In this document: positions 43,835-53,552 of the stretch, one piece after another
How the letters are laid out: each line of letters begins with the position of its first letter
How positions within the stretch are numbered: the first letter of the stretch is position 1
Origin: Monodelphis domestica
Taxonomy: Eukaryota > Chordata > Mammalia > Didelphimorphia > Didelphidae
DNA: 64,000 nucleotides
Direction: 5' to 3'
Assembly (NCBI RefSeq): GCF_027887165.1
Contig: NC_077229.1
Span: 347,231,380-347,295,379 of the forward strand
The notes under the pieces: model-generated
Told to the model about the DNA's origin: nothing
What the model saw: only the letters and a program-made list of their open reading frames with translations
Databases searched by the model: none
Position numbers and translations under genes: made by a program

Positions 43835-44330
43835 TACCTCCCTGAGTTCCATGGAAGACTAGCCTCTCCAATGGATCTTGTAAACATAACCAGCTTTGAA
43901 ATTGCAATAATTTGGGGATAAAAGGAAAAGAGAACAAAACCAATGATTGCTAGGCATATTGACAAAAAAAACAGTTAGGGGGCAGTCCCCTTCGGCATAA
44001 GAGTATACTTGCAAAATCAAATGCATTCAACCCCACACAATTCAAATCACCACATCCCAAAGTTCACTCTGGATCTTCTGGTGTATCATGTGGTCTGTGT
44101 AGGCATTTTAATGGTGCCTTCTCCAAATAGTTCACTTTCTGGATTTGGAGAGGTGGCATGTTTCTTATCCTAAAATTACTTTAAAAAAGAATTTAAACTT
44201 TGCAATTTATAATAATAATAATAATAATACATTCTCCCCTCCCACCCCAAAGAGGGTGTTGAAAAACACAGGGATCACTTAGGAATGCATGGCTGAGTTA
44301 TGAGGTATATGAATCAATTGGCAAGAGAAA
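43835..44330 (-). mobile_element. 3' internal part of the same LTR fossil
   Basis: Matches 55,002-55,512 closely over about 500 bp: 'ccatggaagactag', 'gaaaagagaacaaaaccaat', 'gcattcaaccccacac', 'actctggatcttctggtgta' and 'ggcaagagaaa'. It has no coding similarity. The match ends where a TA/CA microsatellite starts. Confidence 0.85.
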
Positions 44331-44385
44331 TATATATGTATATATGTGTATATATATATATACACACACACACACATACATTTTT
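44331..44385. repeat. (TA)n(CA)n microsatellite
   Basis: TA/TG tract followed by a run of CA units. Confidence 0.93.
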
Positions 44386-44662
44386 TCAAGAGATATGATA
44401 TGGTCCCCCTCCTTAAGCCCTTTTCACCAGGGAAATTGCCAGAGGAAGAACATCAACACTGTCTCATACCCATTGTGAGTGGATGAAGAGGATATGGGAA
44501 CTGTTCTGTTATATGAATTGGAGATGACAAGTGTGGGTTGATAACTTCTTGTTCTGAGGTGCTCCCTATAAGCCTCTATCAGTATAATACTTAAGGATTA
44601 GAGACCCAACCTCACCACCAACATGCCACCATCATTTCTGAAAAGCTCTAAATACTTTTTAC
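44386..44662. other. unassigned, possibly more of the LTR element interior
   Basis: Lies between the shared internal region and the next LTR. I see no match to the copy at 55.5 kb, and no gene. Confidence 0.3.
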
Positions 44663-45582
44663 TGTAATGATAATTTTAGCGTTGTGACTTGAAAATCTAA
44701 ATTAATTTGGTCGCCAGGGAAAATCCCCAAAATAATAAAATGCCCAAGTAAGCTGGAAATTTTGGTGATTTTAATTAATATGGAGAGAAGAAATTAAGGA
44801 GAAGAGAGAGAGAGGAAAGAGTTAATTTAAACTGCTCTGGCTCAGGCTGAGTCAGTGCAATGGCCAGCCAGCAACTGTTACATAAAGGAATTTATAGTGG
44901 GTGGTAACTTGAGGAGGAGAAAAGAAGTCAGGAGAAAGGGTTAATAAATTGAGAGACCCACAGATCAATGTATGGTAAGGAATGGCGCTTGTTCCTTTGA
45001 TATCTTCCTTCGTAGGGTATTCAGTGAAGGAAGATATGAATAACCAAGAATATGTGGAATGGAGAGTTCCTAGATAGGAATAGAAATCAGGTGTGAGGAT
45101 AGAAATCAGGTGAAGACAGAGTACTGCTGGCAGATGTGGAAGACTGAGCTCTTGGTGCCGGAATACCAGCAGGTAAGGGGAACAAAAGAACAAAGAAAGA
45201 AGCTCTTTAGAGATCTGTGGGGCTCCAGAGAAGGAGCGTTTCCTATGGCAATCAGCCAAGTTCAGAGCCAGAGAAAGAGGGAAGAGTCACACCGTGCTTG
45301 TCTTTATTAAGGTAATGAGTGGGAGGCACTTAATGAATATGTAACAGCACACAGTGAATTGCCATTGGTTTAAATGTAAATTACGAAGAGTTCCAGGTGT
45401 GGATAACTTTATCCCACAAAGAAACCTGGATTCGCACCAGAATGTTAAGAATGCTGAGATCAAAGGTCACATGGCCAAGTGAGACCTTCACTGCTCATGC
45501 ATGGGTCTGTCCATGTGTGTCTTAATATGATTCCCATACATCAAACATATACCTTATACATACATATGTGTGGACTGTTACA
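44663..45582 (-). mobile_element. long LTR fossil (about 920 bp), antisense
   Basis: Minus-strand ends are TGTAACAGTCC and ATCATTACA. Near its 3' end it has 'ctggcgaccaaattaattt', matching 'ttggcgaccttaaattaat' in the LTR at 45,988-46,938, so the two appear to be related families. An AATAAA word lies in the middle. No target duplication is evident (flanks TTAC and GTCA), so the borders need care. Confidence 0.5.
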
Positions 45583-45759
45583 GTCAGGCAGTAAGTTAAA
45601 GGCCTTGGCCAAAGTGGCCTCCCTGAACCCAAGGGAAAGAGAGTCAGTCTTATTACTTACCACGAGACCGTCTCAAGGAAATTGTCTGAGGGAGATCCTC
45701 TAGGCTCATTTCCTCCTCTGAACTGCCTTTACCTGCTCATCTAGACCTCTTTATATGTA
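45583..45759. other. unassigned DNA between an LTR and the LINE
   Basis: About 180 bp, possibly internal sequence of an LTR element or host DNA. Nothing diagnostic. Confidence 0.3.
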
Positions 45760-45987
45760 TGGGGTGCTTAGGGAGAGGTAGTATCTGTGGTATGGAGGGC
45801 TTGTTGTGCCCTCCTAGGGCCTCCAGCCTCTGACCCCCACCTGACACCCAGCTCTCACTTGTGGCTCCCAGTAGCTGCTAGCATGTGGCAGCGACCACAC
45901 CCCGGGCAATGGCTTTGACAGGCTGGCTAAACCTTGTGAGGGTAGCCATCGGGTCATTGACCCCTGGTGAACCAGGGCTTTGCTCAC

Positions 45988-46938
45988 TGTAAACCTCAAA
46001 ATTCCTTAGACTTATAAATGTTGGAAATTTCACCATTGGGATATTTCATACTTGGAAATTTCTTACTGATAGTCTATTGGAATGGGAATCCCATTGGCAT
46101 GGGAGGTTCCTTCTCTTCCCTTCTTAAGATTACTTTAGGACAGAAACCTTTTGCTGAACAATGGAAAGGACTTTGACCTATGCTTAAGCATAGAACAGGA
46201 ATTTCTTTGAGTCTTGATTGATTTTAGAATTGATACAATGGAGATACTCCACCCTATTCAGTCCTAATAGGATTGAGTAAGGGCTGCAACCTAGATCAAA
46301 ATTTAATTATTCCAATCTCTACCATACTCAAGTTAACAGGATTTAGAAAGGGCTGTAGCAAAGGAGTAAAGATTTAATCATTTGAAAAATATGACCTTCA
46401 ACAGGCATGTGCAAAAGCCAGAAACCTCTGGGCGGTCCTGGGTTAAGCGAGAGCCTCCATTGACAGGGAAATTGATGAAGAGTGATTGGTAGATGTGAGG
46501 ACTGAGGGGAGGCAACTTGGATGGTGTCCTTAAAGATAGGAGGGTCTGGAGACTGGAGGTGGTTGAGGTTTTGGTCGGTGTGGTTCCTGGGCTCTGAGAA
46601 GGCTTGCTCTGAAGGAAGCTGAAGGTAGGGGCCCCTGAGACTGTTTCTCCATTTTGGTCACGTGAGTGATAGGGACTGATCTCTTTTCTTTGCCCCAGCT
46701 ATCTAAGGGCTTGGGCCTTTTGGCCCAGCCTAAACAGAAGGGGTATTTAAGCCCTATTCCCTTCTCTCCCCTTTCTCTCTCTCTCTCTATCTCTAATTCC
46801 TTTCTTACTCCTATTGTAATTAAACTCCAAAAAAGGCTGACGGCTGACTTGAGTTTTTCATTTAGGAATTACATAGCTGATTCCTTGGCGACCTTAAATT
46901 AATATATATCAGTCTTTTAAAGTGATTCCCTTGTTACA
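45988..46938 (+). mobile_element. solo LTR fossil (951 bp) inside the LINE 5' UTR
   Basis: Begins TGTAAACCTC and ends CTTGTTACA, flanked on both sides by TCAC (45,984-45,987 and 46,939-46,942). Outside these, the LINE 5' UTR reads continuously ('ggctttgctcac' joined to 'ccagcatgtgaag'). It has a TATA-like 'gggtatttaagccc' near 46,741 and an 'attaaa' signal near 46,819, followed by 'ccttggcgacc'. The 4-bp duplication fits a gammaretrovirus-like (ERV1) integrase. It looks whole as an LTR, and no internal region remains. Confidence 0.9.
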
Positions 46939-47479
46939 TCACCCAGCATGTGAAGACTGCTTTGGCGGAACAGGCGGAAGAAACCAATAAGAAGGTTCAA
47001 CGACTGAGATGGCTATGCAGCAAAGCACTGTGGAGTTCTCAGGATGGAGCACAAAAGACAACACGGCCATCCAATGCAGCTGAGGAAGTCTCCAGACGTA
47101 ACAATTTTTTCGTGCCACTGGACCCAGGCTTCCAACGCCGAGAGAGTGGGACTGTCACTGTGCATCGACTTTTCCACTTAAATCTCCTTCACGCACAAGT
47201 ATCTTTGTGCACACTCATCTATCCTAACCCTGTCCACCCTCTTTAAGACCTGCGGCGATGGGGGAGTGGCGACGCAACAGGTGGAGGTGACCACTGGCAG
47301 TTGTAGTCATGATCCTACACGTAGGTGGCCCAGACAAGCAGTCGCTCGGCCCTGTAGGGCAGCAGGGAAGTTCGGCAGCATCCTGGGCGACTGAGCAGCC
47401 CTCTCTAAGATAGCACTACTCACCCTAATCAAGGGAGGGGACTAGAAAATGTGTCCCAAACATTGCCTGCCCTACAAAC

Positions 47480-48721
47480 ACCCGGTCATCACATCGCGGC
47501 TGGCGGGCCATCCCTTTAAGCGGTCGAAATCAAAAGAAACAAAATACAAAGAAACTCCTACTAGGAGCATGGAACATCAGAACATTACTTGACAGAGAGA
47601 ATACCCCAAGACCTGAGAGAAGAACGGCTCTAATCGGTAAAGAACTGGCGCGATATAACATCGACATCTCAGCATTAAGTGAAACATGCTTACCAGAAGA
47701 GGGATCACTCAGCGAACCCCCCACTGGATACACCTTCTTCTGGAAAGGTAGAGCAACAAATGAAGACAGAATTCACGGTGTTGGCCTGGCTATCAAGACC
47801 ATTTTGCTCAAACAGCTGCCAGACTTGCCTGTGGGCATCAGCGAGAGGCTCATGAAGATCCATTTACCTCTCAGCAAAGACCGGTATGCCACAATCATCA
47901 GCGCATATGCCCCAACACTGACCAGAACAGAGGAGACCATCGAGCAGTTCTACTCTGACCTGAGTGCCGTCCTGCACTCAGTGCCCAAAAATGACAAGCT
48001 GATACTACTGGGAGACTTCAACGCCCACGTTGTCCAGGACCATGAAAGATGGAAAGGAGTGCTCGGAAAACACGGCATGGGCAAAATGAACAACAACGGC
48101 CTACTGCTACTCAGCAAATGCTCAGAGTCCGAACTCACCATCACGAACACTGTGTTCAGAATGGGGAACAAATATAAAACAACATGGATGCACCCACGAT
48201 CAAAACAGTGGCATCTCATTGACTACATCATTGTATGCCGGCGAGACATCCAGGATGTAAAGATCACCAGAGCCATGAGAGGAGCTGAATGCTGGACAGA
48301 CCACTGATTGGTTAGAGTGACTCTCCAAATGTGCATTGCGCCTCGCCATCCAAAACGCGTCCAGACAGTTTGCGCATTTTACAACGTGAGTCGTCTTAGA
48401 GATCCATCTTATTTGCAAACATTCCAGTCCTGCCTGGATGACAAGCTGTCTGCCAAGGGACCTCTCACTGGAAGCTCAACCGAGAAATGGAACCAGTTCA
48501 GAGAAGCAGTGAAAGAAACATCAAAGGCAGTCCTAGGCCCAAAACAACGCAACCACCAGGACTGGTTCGAGGAGAACAACACTGCTATTGAAGACCTATT
48601 GAGCAAAAAGAACAAAGCCTTTATGGAGTGGCAAAATAACTCAAACTCTGCTCCTAAAAAGGATAGATTCAAGTCTCTCCAAGCCATGGCGCAGCATGAG
48701 ATCAGGAAGATGCAAGACTGA
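47480..48721 (+). pseudogene. LINE ORF, endonuclease domain and linker (broken)
   Basis: Open from about 47,480. It shows GAWNIRTLLD (47,564 on), ALSET (endonuclease catalytic Glu), GYTFFWKG, a YAPT motif, LLGDFNAHV (Asp/Asn pair, GDFNAH at 48,011-48,028), TTWMHPRSKQWHLIDYIIV and CWTDH. This is a complete APE-type endonuclease that would nick the target DNA. The frame is interrupted by TGA at 48,305 (after CWTDH, where relatives have Arg) and again at 48,719, both explained by CGA to TGA. The linker between the stops contains a QNRTI-free, Lys-rich region of unknown role. No start codon is obvious near 47,480. Confidence 0.85.
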
Positions 48722-49364
48722 TGGTGGGAAAAAAAGGCAGAAGAAATCCAGCGTTTTGCTGATACGAAAAACTACAATTTTTCAGTGCCCTCAAGACTGT
48801 CTATGGGCCATTAAAACCCACCACCACTCCCTTGCAATCCTCTGATGGTGACACTCTCATAAAAGATAAAAAAGGCATCAGCAACAGGTGGAAAGAACAT
48901 TTTAGTCAGCTTCTCAACCGACCCTCTTCAGTTGACCAAAGCTCCCTTGACCAGATCCCCCAAAACCGCACCATTGAACAACTTGATGCCCCTCCTTCAA
49001 TAAAGGAAGTCCAAAAAGCCATTAAACAAATGAGTGCAGGCAAGGCATCCGGTAAAGACGGGATCCCAACCGAGGTGTACAAGGCCTTAAATGGAAAGGC
49101 GCTCCAGGCATTCCACATAGTGCTGACCAACATATGGGAAGAGGAAGACATGCCCCCAGAACTTAGAGAGATGCCTCCATCGTAGCCCTATACAAGAACA
49201 AAGGCTCAAGAGTAGCCTGTGATAACTACAGAGGTATCTCACTACTCTCCACTGCTGGAAAGATCCTCGCCCGTGTTATACTCAACAGACTCCTGTCATC
49301 TGTTTCAGAGTAGAACCTGCCTGAATCACAATGTGGCTCCCGACCAGATTGTAGCACCATCGAC
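48722..49364 (+). pseudogene. LINE ORF, linker and start of RT (broken)
   Basis: Continues from the endonuclease: WWEKKAEEIQ, then a frame change near 48,780. The next frame (48,832-49,185) includes KKGISNRWKEHFSQLLNRPS and AGKASGKDGIPTEVYKA (RT domain 0/1, the GKDGIP motif). A second frame change near 49,170 leads into NYRGISLLS and ILNRLL. A TAG at 49,311 interrupts it before ESQCGSRP. Relatives have CAG there, again a C to T change. Confidence 0.85.
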
Positions 49365-50474
49365 ATGGTCTTCACGGTGAGGCAAATGCAGGAAAAATGC
49401 CTTGAGCAGAACCTAAGTCTCTACATTGTCTTCATAGACCTGACAAAGGCGTTTGACACAGTGAACAGGGACACATTGTGGGTGATCCTCAGCAAGCTCA
49501 GTTGCTCAGCAAAATTCGTCAAACTGATCCAGCTCTTTCATGTCAACATGACAGGGGAAATCCTATCTGGTGGAGGGACTTCTGATCGCTTCAACATCTC
49601 CAATGGCGTGAAACAAGGCTGTGTCCTCGCTCCAGTACTATTCAACCTATTTTTCACCCAAGTATTACAACATGCTGTGATGGATCTAGACCTGGGTGTC
49701 TATATCAAATACCAGCTGGATGGCTCACTATTCGACCTTCGCCGCCTGACTGCAAAAACAAAGACAACAGAGAGACTTATCCTGGAAGCTCTCTTCACAG
49801 ATGACTGTGCTCTCATGGCCCACCAAGAAAATCATCTTCAAACCATTGTGGACAGGTTCTCCACCGCAACAAAACTGTGTGGCCTGACTATCAGCCTCAG
49901 CAAAACAGAGGTGCTGTTCCAACCTGCACCAGGGAGGCCAACGAACCAGCTGTGCATTACAATTGACGGCACGCAGCTTTCTAACCTCAACACTTTCAAG
50001 TACCTGGGCAGCACCATCGCCAACGACGGGTTCCTAGACCATGAGATTAATGCCAGGATCCAAAAGGCCAGCCAGGCACTCGGGCGGCTGCGCTGCAAAG
50101 TCCTCCAACACAGCAGTGTAAGCACTGTGACGAAGCTCAAAGTGTACAACGCAGTGGTCCTCAGCTTGCTCCTGTACGGTTGTGAGACATGGACTCCGTA
50201 CCAGAAGTACATGAAACAGCTGGAGCAATTCCACCAACACTCTCTCCGGTCAATCATGAGGATCCGATGGCAGGACCGAATCACCAACCAGGAAGTCCTC
50301 GACAGAGCCAACTGCACCAGCATCAAAGTAATGGTCCTCAAAACCCAGCTACGATGGTCTGGACACGCCATCCACATGGACCCACAGCAAATACCAAGAC
50401 AGGTATTCTACAATGAACTGTCAGCTGGACTCAGGAAACAAGGCCGACCAAGAAAAGATTCAAGGATCAGCTAA
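49365..50474 (+). CDS. LINE reverse transcriptase core, longest intact frame (369 codons)
   Basis: Contains RT motifs in order: FIDLTKAFDTVNR (motif A, catalytic Asp), SNGVKQGCVLAPVLFN (motif B), LFTDDCALMAH (motif C, where FADD is usual and the Ala is Thr here, 49,794-49,805), GLTISLSKTEV (motif D) and FKYLGSTI (motif E). Next come the thumb-like region with SLLLYGCETWTPYQ and the C-terminal RITNQEVLDRAN, LRWSGHAIHMD and GRPRK. The frame begins in the middle of the domain, so the ATG at 49,365 is not a real start. It is a fragment of a broken LINE, not a host gene. Confidence 0.9.
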   Translation: MVFTVRQMQEKCLEQNLSLYIVFIDLTKAFDTVNRDTLWVILSKLSCSAKFVKLIQLFHVNMTGEILSGGGTSDRFNISNGVKQGCVLAPVLFNLFFTQVLQHAVMDLDLGVYIKYQLDGSLFDLRRLTAKTKTTERLILEALFTDDCALMAHQENHLQTIVDRFSTATKLCGLTISLSKTEVLFQPAPGRPTNQLCITIDGTQLSNLNTFKYLGSTIANDGFLDHEINARIQKASQALGRLRCKVLQHSSVSTVTKLKVYNAVVLSLLLYGCETWTPYQKYMKQLEQFHQHSLRSIMRIRWQDRITNQEVLDRANCTSIKVMVLKTQLRWSGHAIHMDPQQIPRQVFYNELSAGLRKQGRPRKDSRIS

Positions 50475-50734
50475 AGTTAAAGTTGAAGTGGGCTGGCATG
50501 ACACCAAAGCAACTAGAACTCGCTGCCTCTGACAGAAGCAGCTGGAGAACCCACCTTCACCATGCCGCCACCACCTTTGAAGGTGAGCGAAGTCGACATC
50601 TTGCCGCTGCACGTGAACACCGACACCAGGCCACAACCGCACCTCCCGTAACCACTGGCGTCCCATGCCCCATGTGCCACAAACTCTGCGCCTCAGCCTT
50701 TGGACTTCAAAGCCACATGAGGGTATATCAATAG
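50475..50734 (+). pseudogene. LINE C-terminal region with C2H2 finger
   Basis: After a frame change near 50,458 the ORF reads KWAGMTPKQLELAASDRSSW, an RTHLHHAATTFE region and then CPMCHKLCASAFGLQSHMR. The spacing is C-x2-C-x12-H. The expected second His three residues on is Tyr here (VYQ, then stop), while the short copy at 4.5 kb has His. Such fingers are thought to bind nucleic acid during target-primed reverse transcription. Confidence 0.85.
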
Positions 50735-50735
50735 A

Positions 50736-50796
50736 TGATAATGCACAAAGACAATTGTCATTCTTGGTCACCGAGATTCTACCACTACTATAGACC
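50736..50796 (+). other. LINE 3' UTR hairpin and CTA-repeat tail
   Basis: Contains the palindromic 'acaattgt', a hairpin 'cttggtcaccgag' (50,763-50,775) and the ending 'ctaccactactat'. The same set occurs at 4,520-4,567, where the stem is perfectly paired (ctcgg/ccgag). In the long copy one pair is G-U. The hairpin is probably the recognition site for the reverse transcriptase of the LINE. Confidence 0.75.
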
Positions 50797-51280
50797 CCTT
50801 TTTAAAGATCTTTTCTCTTGTATCAATTCCCCTAAATTTTTATGTTTACCAATCACAGCAGACACTTTTCTCCAGGACTGCGCATTCTTTAGTTCTCACC
50901 TTCTTTGATTAGATTTTCTCTAGGACTGTCCACTCTTTACTTCTCACCTTTTCTGGTTAGATTATATCTTTTGAGTTACTTCACATGTCTTTGTTAAGCT
51001 CACCTTTTGTGAGTTACTTGGCCTTTTTGTGATTAATTTAACCTTTATTGGTTCTTAACATCTTTTTGTATTAGATCTAAAAATAGACTTAGCTTAATGG
51101 TCTAGCTTCACTATAAGGTATGAGTTAAATACCTTCATTGTTCAATCAGGAGTTTACAACTATCTTCCCCTAAAGTACTATCTGAGTAGGGTGGAATAAC
51201 TTTTAATGTTTCACATTACTGCCTCTTTCCTCCTACCCATATTATAGGGAGGGTTAAAAGGAAGGATTAAACAAGCCATA
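50797..51280. other. unassigned, with a 48-bp tandem duplication at about 50,867-50,962
   Basis: Two units beginning 'ttttctccaggactg' and 'ttttctctaggactg' repeat at 48-bp spacing, each containing 'ttctcacc' and 'ttagatt'. The rest is T-rich and may be antisense interior of an LTR element, but I cannot show it. Confidence 0.5.
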
Positions 51281-51358
51281 TATATATGTATATATATACA
51301 TACACACACACACAACATTGATTCCAAGACAGAAGGTGGTGGTAAGGGTTATAAAAAA
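51275..51358 (+). repeat. TA/CA microsatellite followed by a tRNA-SINE 3' end (51,315-51,358)
   Basis: After the TA/CA tract come 'acattgattccaagacagaa' and 'ggtaagggtt' with an A tail, the last 45 bases of a WSINE/SINE1-type SINE. Confidence 0.75.
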
Positions 51359-52327
51359 AAAGAAATCCACTTTTCTATAACATCAGCAGTAGGAACAGGA
51401 AGAAATATCAAGACAGCCAAAGGAAAGGAACCACTGGTTTTCTGGGTCCACCCCAGAAATACCAGACAGTTATCCTTTGGTTTATCCTGACAGCAAGGTA
51501 GAAACAGCTTCTTCCTCCTATAGAGTTCATTAACTGTCAGCAACTCCCTCAGTCTCCAGTCCCAGCTCCTGGGAATTCTGAGCGGAATGTTGGCCCTATC
51601 ATTGCCCTGTGGGTTCTCTTTGCTTCTTGCTTTTTGCAACTTGCTTCTTGCTTTTTGCAAGGCTAATCCTTTACAACACCCACAAAGATCAGATCACCTA
51701 ACTCAGACTAGAAGTTCTATTTTATGAAAGACTCAAATATATACATTAGCATGCCAAAGTCTATCATCATCTGGCCCTGGAAAGTCTACAGTGATCTCCC
51801 TTGCAAATTTAAAAATAATTAAGGCCCTATCTTTATATTTTATCCAATGAACCTTTTCTATCTATTCTGGATCCCTCGTCAACCCACAATAACTTATGTT
51901 GAGGGAGGTATTTTTTTGTAGTAGCCTTAGAGAAGGGTTTTATTATAAGGCCACAGAGGCCATTTTGGTCCAAATGTATAACTGAGGTTGGGCCCAAGGT
52001 ATATTGTAGTCATTCTGGTTATATACTGGTATTGATCATGAAAAAAATGAATGTATTGGCTTTGCTGTATTGCCACCTATTTTGCCTTTATTTGTGAAGG
52101 ATCACTATAAGTCATGGATATCCAACCTCCAGTATATGTACTCTCAAAGGGTATCAGAAACTTTTTGAAGAGTATAGGGAATGTTTGGTAAATAATTTAT
52201 CTTTTTGAATTAATTGCTTTATTTTATTTTTTAATGTGCACTTACATAGTAAATTTTAGGTGATATTTTCTTTCATATCAACCAGGGCATACAGAAGGGC
52301 TTATTTGAAGTCTAGGGATACGGGCAA
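51359..52327. other. no recognised feature
   Basis: About 970 bp. The minus-strand 103-codon frame at its start has no domain. A direct repeat 'tgcttcttgctttttgcaa' is present near 51,622-51,660 (18-19-bp units). Otherwise unnamed. Confidence 0.4.
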
Positions 52328-52590
52328 TAGAAATCAATCAATTAACTTTTATTAAAGCCCCCCTAAGTGCTAAGTTATGATACAAAAAAAGAAGCAGAAG
52401 ATAGTCTCTGTTCTCAATGAGCTTACAATCTAGTGAGGGAGACAATATATAAATAAATATATACAAACAAGTTACATACAGGAAAAATAGGAATGAATTA
52501 ACAGAAAGAAAGCACTAGAATTAAGAGGGATTAAGGAAGGGTTCCTGCAAAAGATGGCATTTTAGTTGAGATTAAAAAAAAGGGTAGAAA
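52328..52590 (-). mobile_element. L2 3' end, antisense
   Basis: 'aatcaatcaattaactttta', 'gaagcagaagatagtctctg', 'tcaatgagcttacaatctag' and 'aagggttcctgcaaaagatg'. Confidence 0.85.
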
Positions 52591-53159
52591 CCCCTAAATT
52601 AAGCCATAACCTAGTCTTAAGGCAGAGAATTTGAAGTGCAGACTTCTGAGTGGTACCGTAAGCCTCTGTACTTGATGTGGAGTCAGAAATCTGGGATTTC
52701 CTCCACCTGTAGTTTGAATTCTTTAGAGATTTTCATGTTCCAATATTCACATATATCCATGTAGCATCACTGGAAGCGTAATTATTAATAAAATCATGTT
52801 TGTTTGTTTTTGGACAGAGAGAAGCAGTGGTTGTTGACAGTACTTTCTGTTTTCCCAAATGCAACTAGTTCTCTTTTTTCCCTCCACTTCTATTCTCAGC
52901 TCAACATTTTGCCCAAGTCATTGCCTTGACAATGGGCATTACTCATTTGTTTGTTTTCTCTGGGGTGGATTTTTGGGCGGATTTCCTTTTGAGTGCTTGT
53001 GGATCTGAATGAAGGAGGCTCTGTAGTATTCTGGGTTTTGAAGCAATCAGCACATCTGTAAATGGGAGCATCTGGAGGACATCCGTATCTATAGGGAATT
53101 ACTCATATGTTTGGGCTTCATGGATGACATCCTGATGTATGACAATGGAAAGCAATTTG
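52591..53159. other. no recognised feature
   Basis: About 570 bp, nothing named. Confidence 0.4.
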
Positions 53160-53545
53160 CTTTTGTCCTCAAATTTATTTTTATTTTTTATATGTAGCAT
53201 AATATAATATTTACCACAACACCAATGCTATATATGTAATTTGTTATAATTATGTGATAAATTATAACAAATATGCTTATCTAAGTAAAACACATTTTCA
53301 TATTAGCTATGTCCAAAAATCTATTTTATTTTTTCCTTTCCCCTTTCCCTCCCTTTCTGCCCCCTCCCCAATAGAAAAATTCATAGAGGAAATAAAGTGA
53401 AGATGTGTATGTTTCCATCTGCATTCAGACTCTGTCCATTACTTCTATGGTGGTTGATATTCTTTTTCATTATGAATCTTTTGGAGTTTTCTGAGATCCT
53501 TGCCTTGTTGATAATAATTAAGTCCTCATAAATAGTATCATTAAT
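53160..53545 (-). mobile_element. L1 3' UTR fragment, antisense
   Basis: 'cccctttccctccctttctg' (pyrimidine-rich L1 3' UTR), 'tttccatctgcattcagact' and 'atgaatcttttggagttttc' parallel the L1 ends at 30.6, 33.1 and 36.8 kb. Confidence 0.7.
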
Positions 53546-53552
53546 GTATGCA

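Larger units (their letters stand above)
45760..50796 (+). mobile_element. RTE-like APE-type LINE, near full length, carrying a solo LTR
   Basis: Without the LTR at 45,988-46,938 it is about 4.1 kb. The 5' UTR ('cacaccccgggcaatggctt', 'aggctggctaaaccttgtga') is visibly G/C-rich against its surroundings. A single long ORF follows, coding an apurinic-type endonuclease, a reverse transcriptase, a C-terminal region and a C2H2 finger. A short 3' UTR ends in a hairpin and CTA repeats. The proteins resemble the vertebrate non-LTR family often mis-annotated as craniofacial development protein 2. Clade is uncertain: RTE, RTE-X or a neighbour. The 5' boundary is approximate (45,745-45,800). The ORF is broken, so it is not active. 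Confidence 0.9.

Noticed and set aside
44852-45259. 135-codon minus-strand frame
   Set aside because: Falls entirely inside a long LTR on the same strand and shows no protein domain; LTRs are non-coding here.
49838-50377. 179-codon minus-strand frame
   Set aside because: Lies antisense to the well-supported LINE reverse transcriptase, with no domain of its own; shadow of the real frame.
45760-50796. Host gene (craniofacial development protein 2-like)
   Set aside because: The similarity that prompts this name is to LINE endonuclease/RT proteins mis-annotated in databases; the RT domain, finger, 3' tail and second tail copy show it is a LINE.
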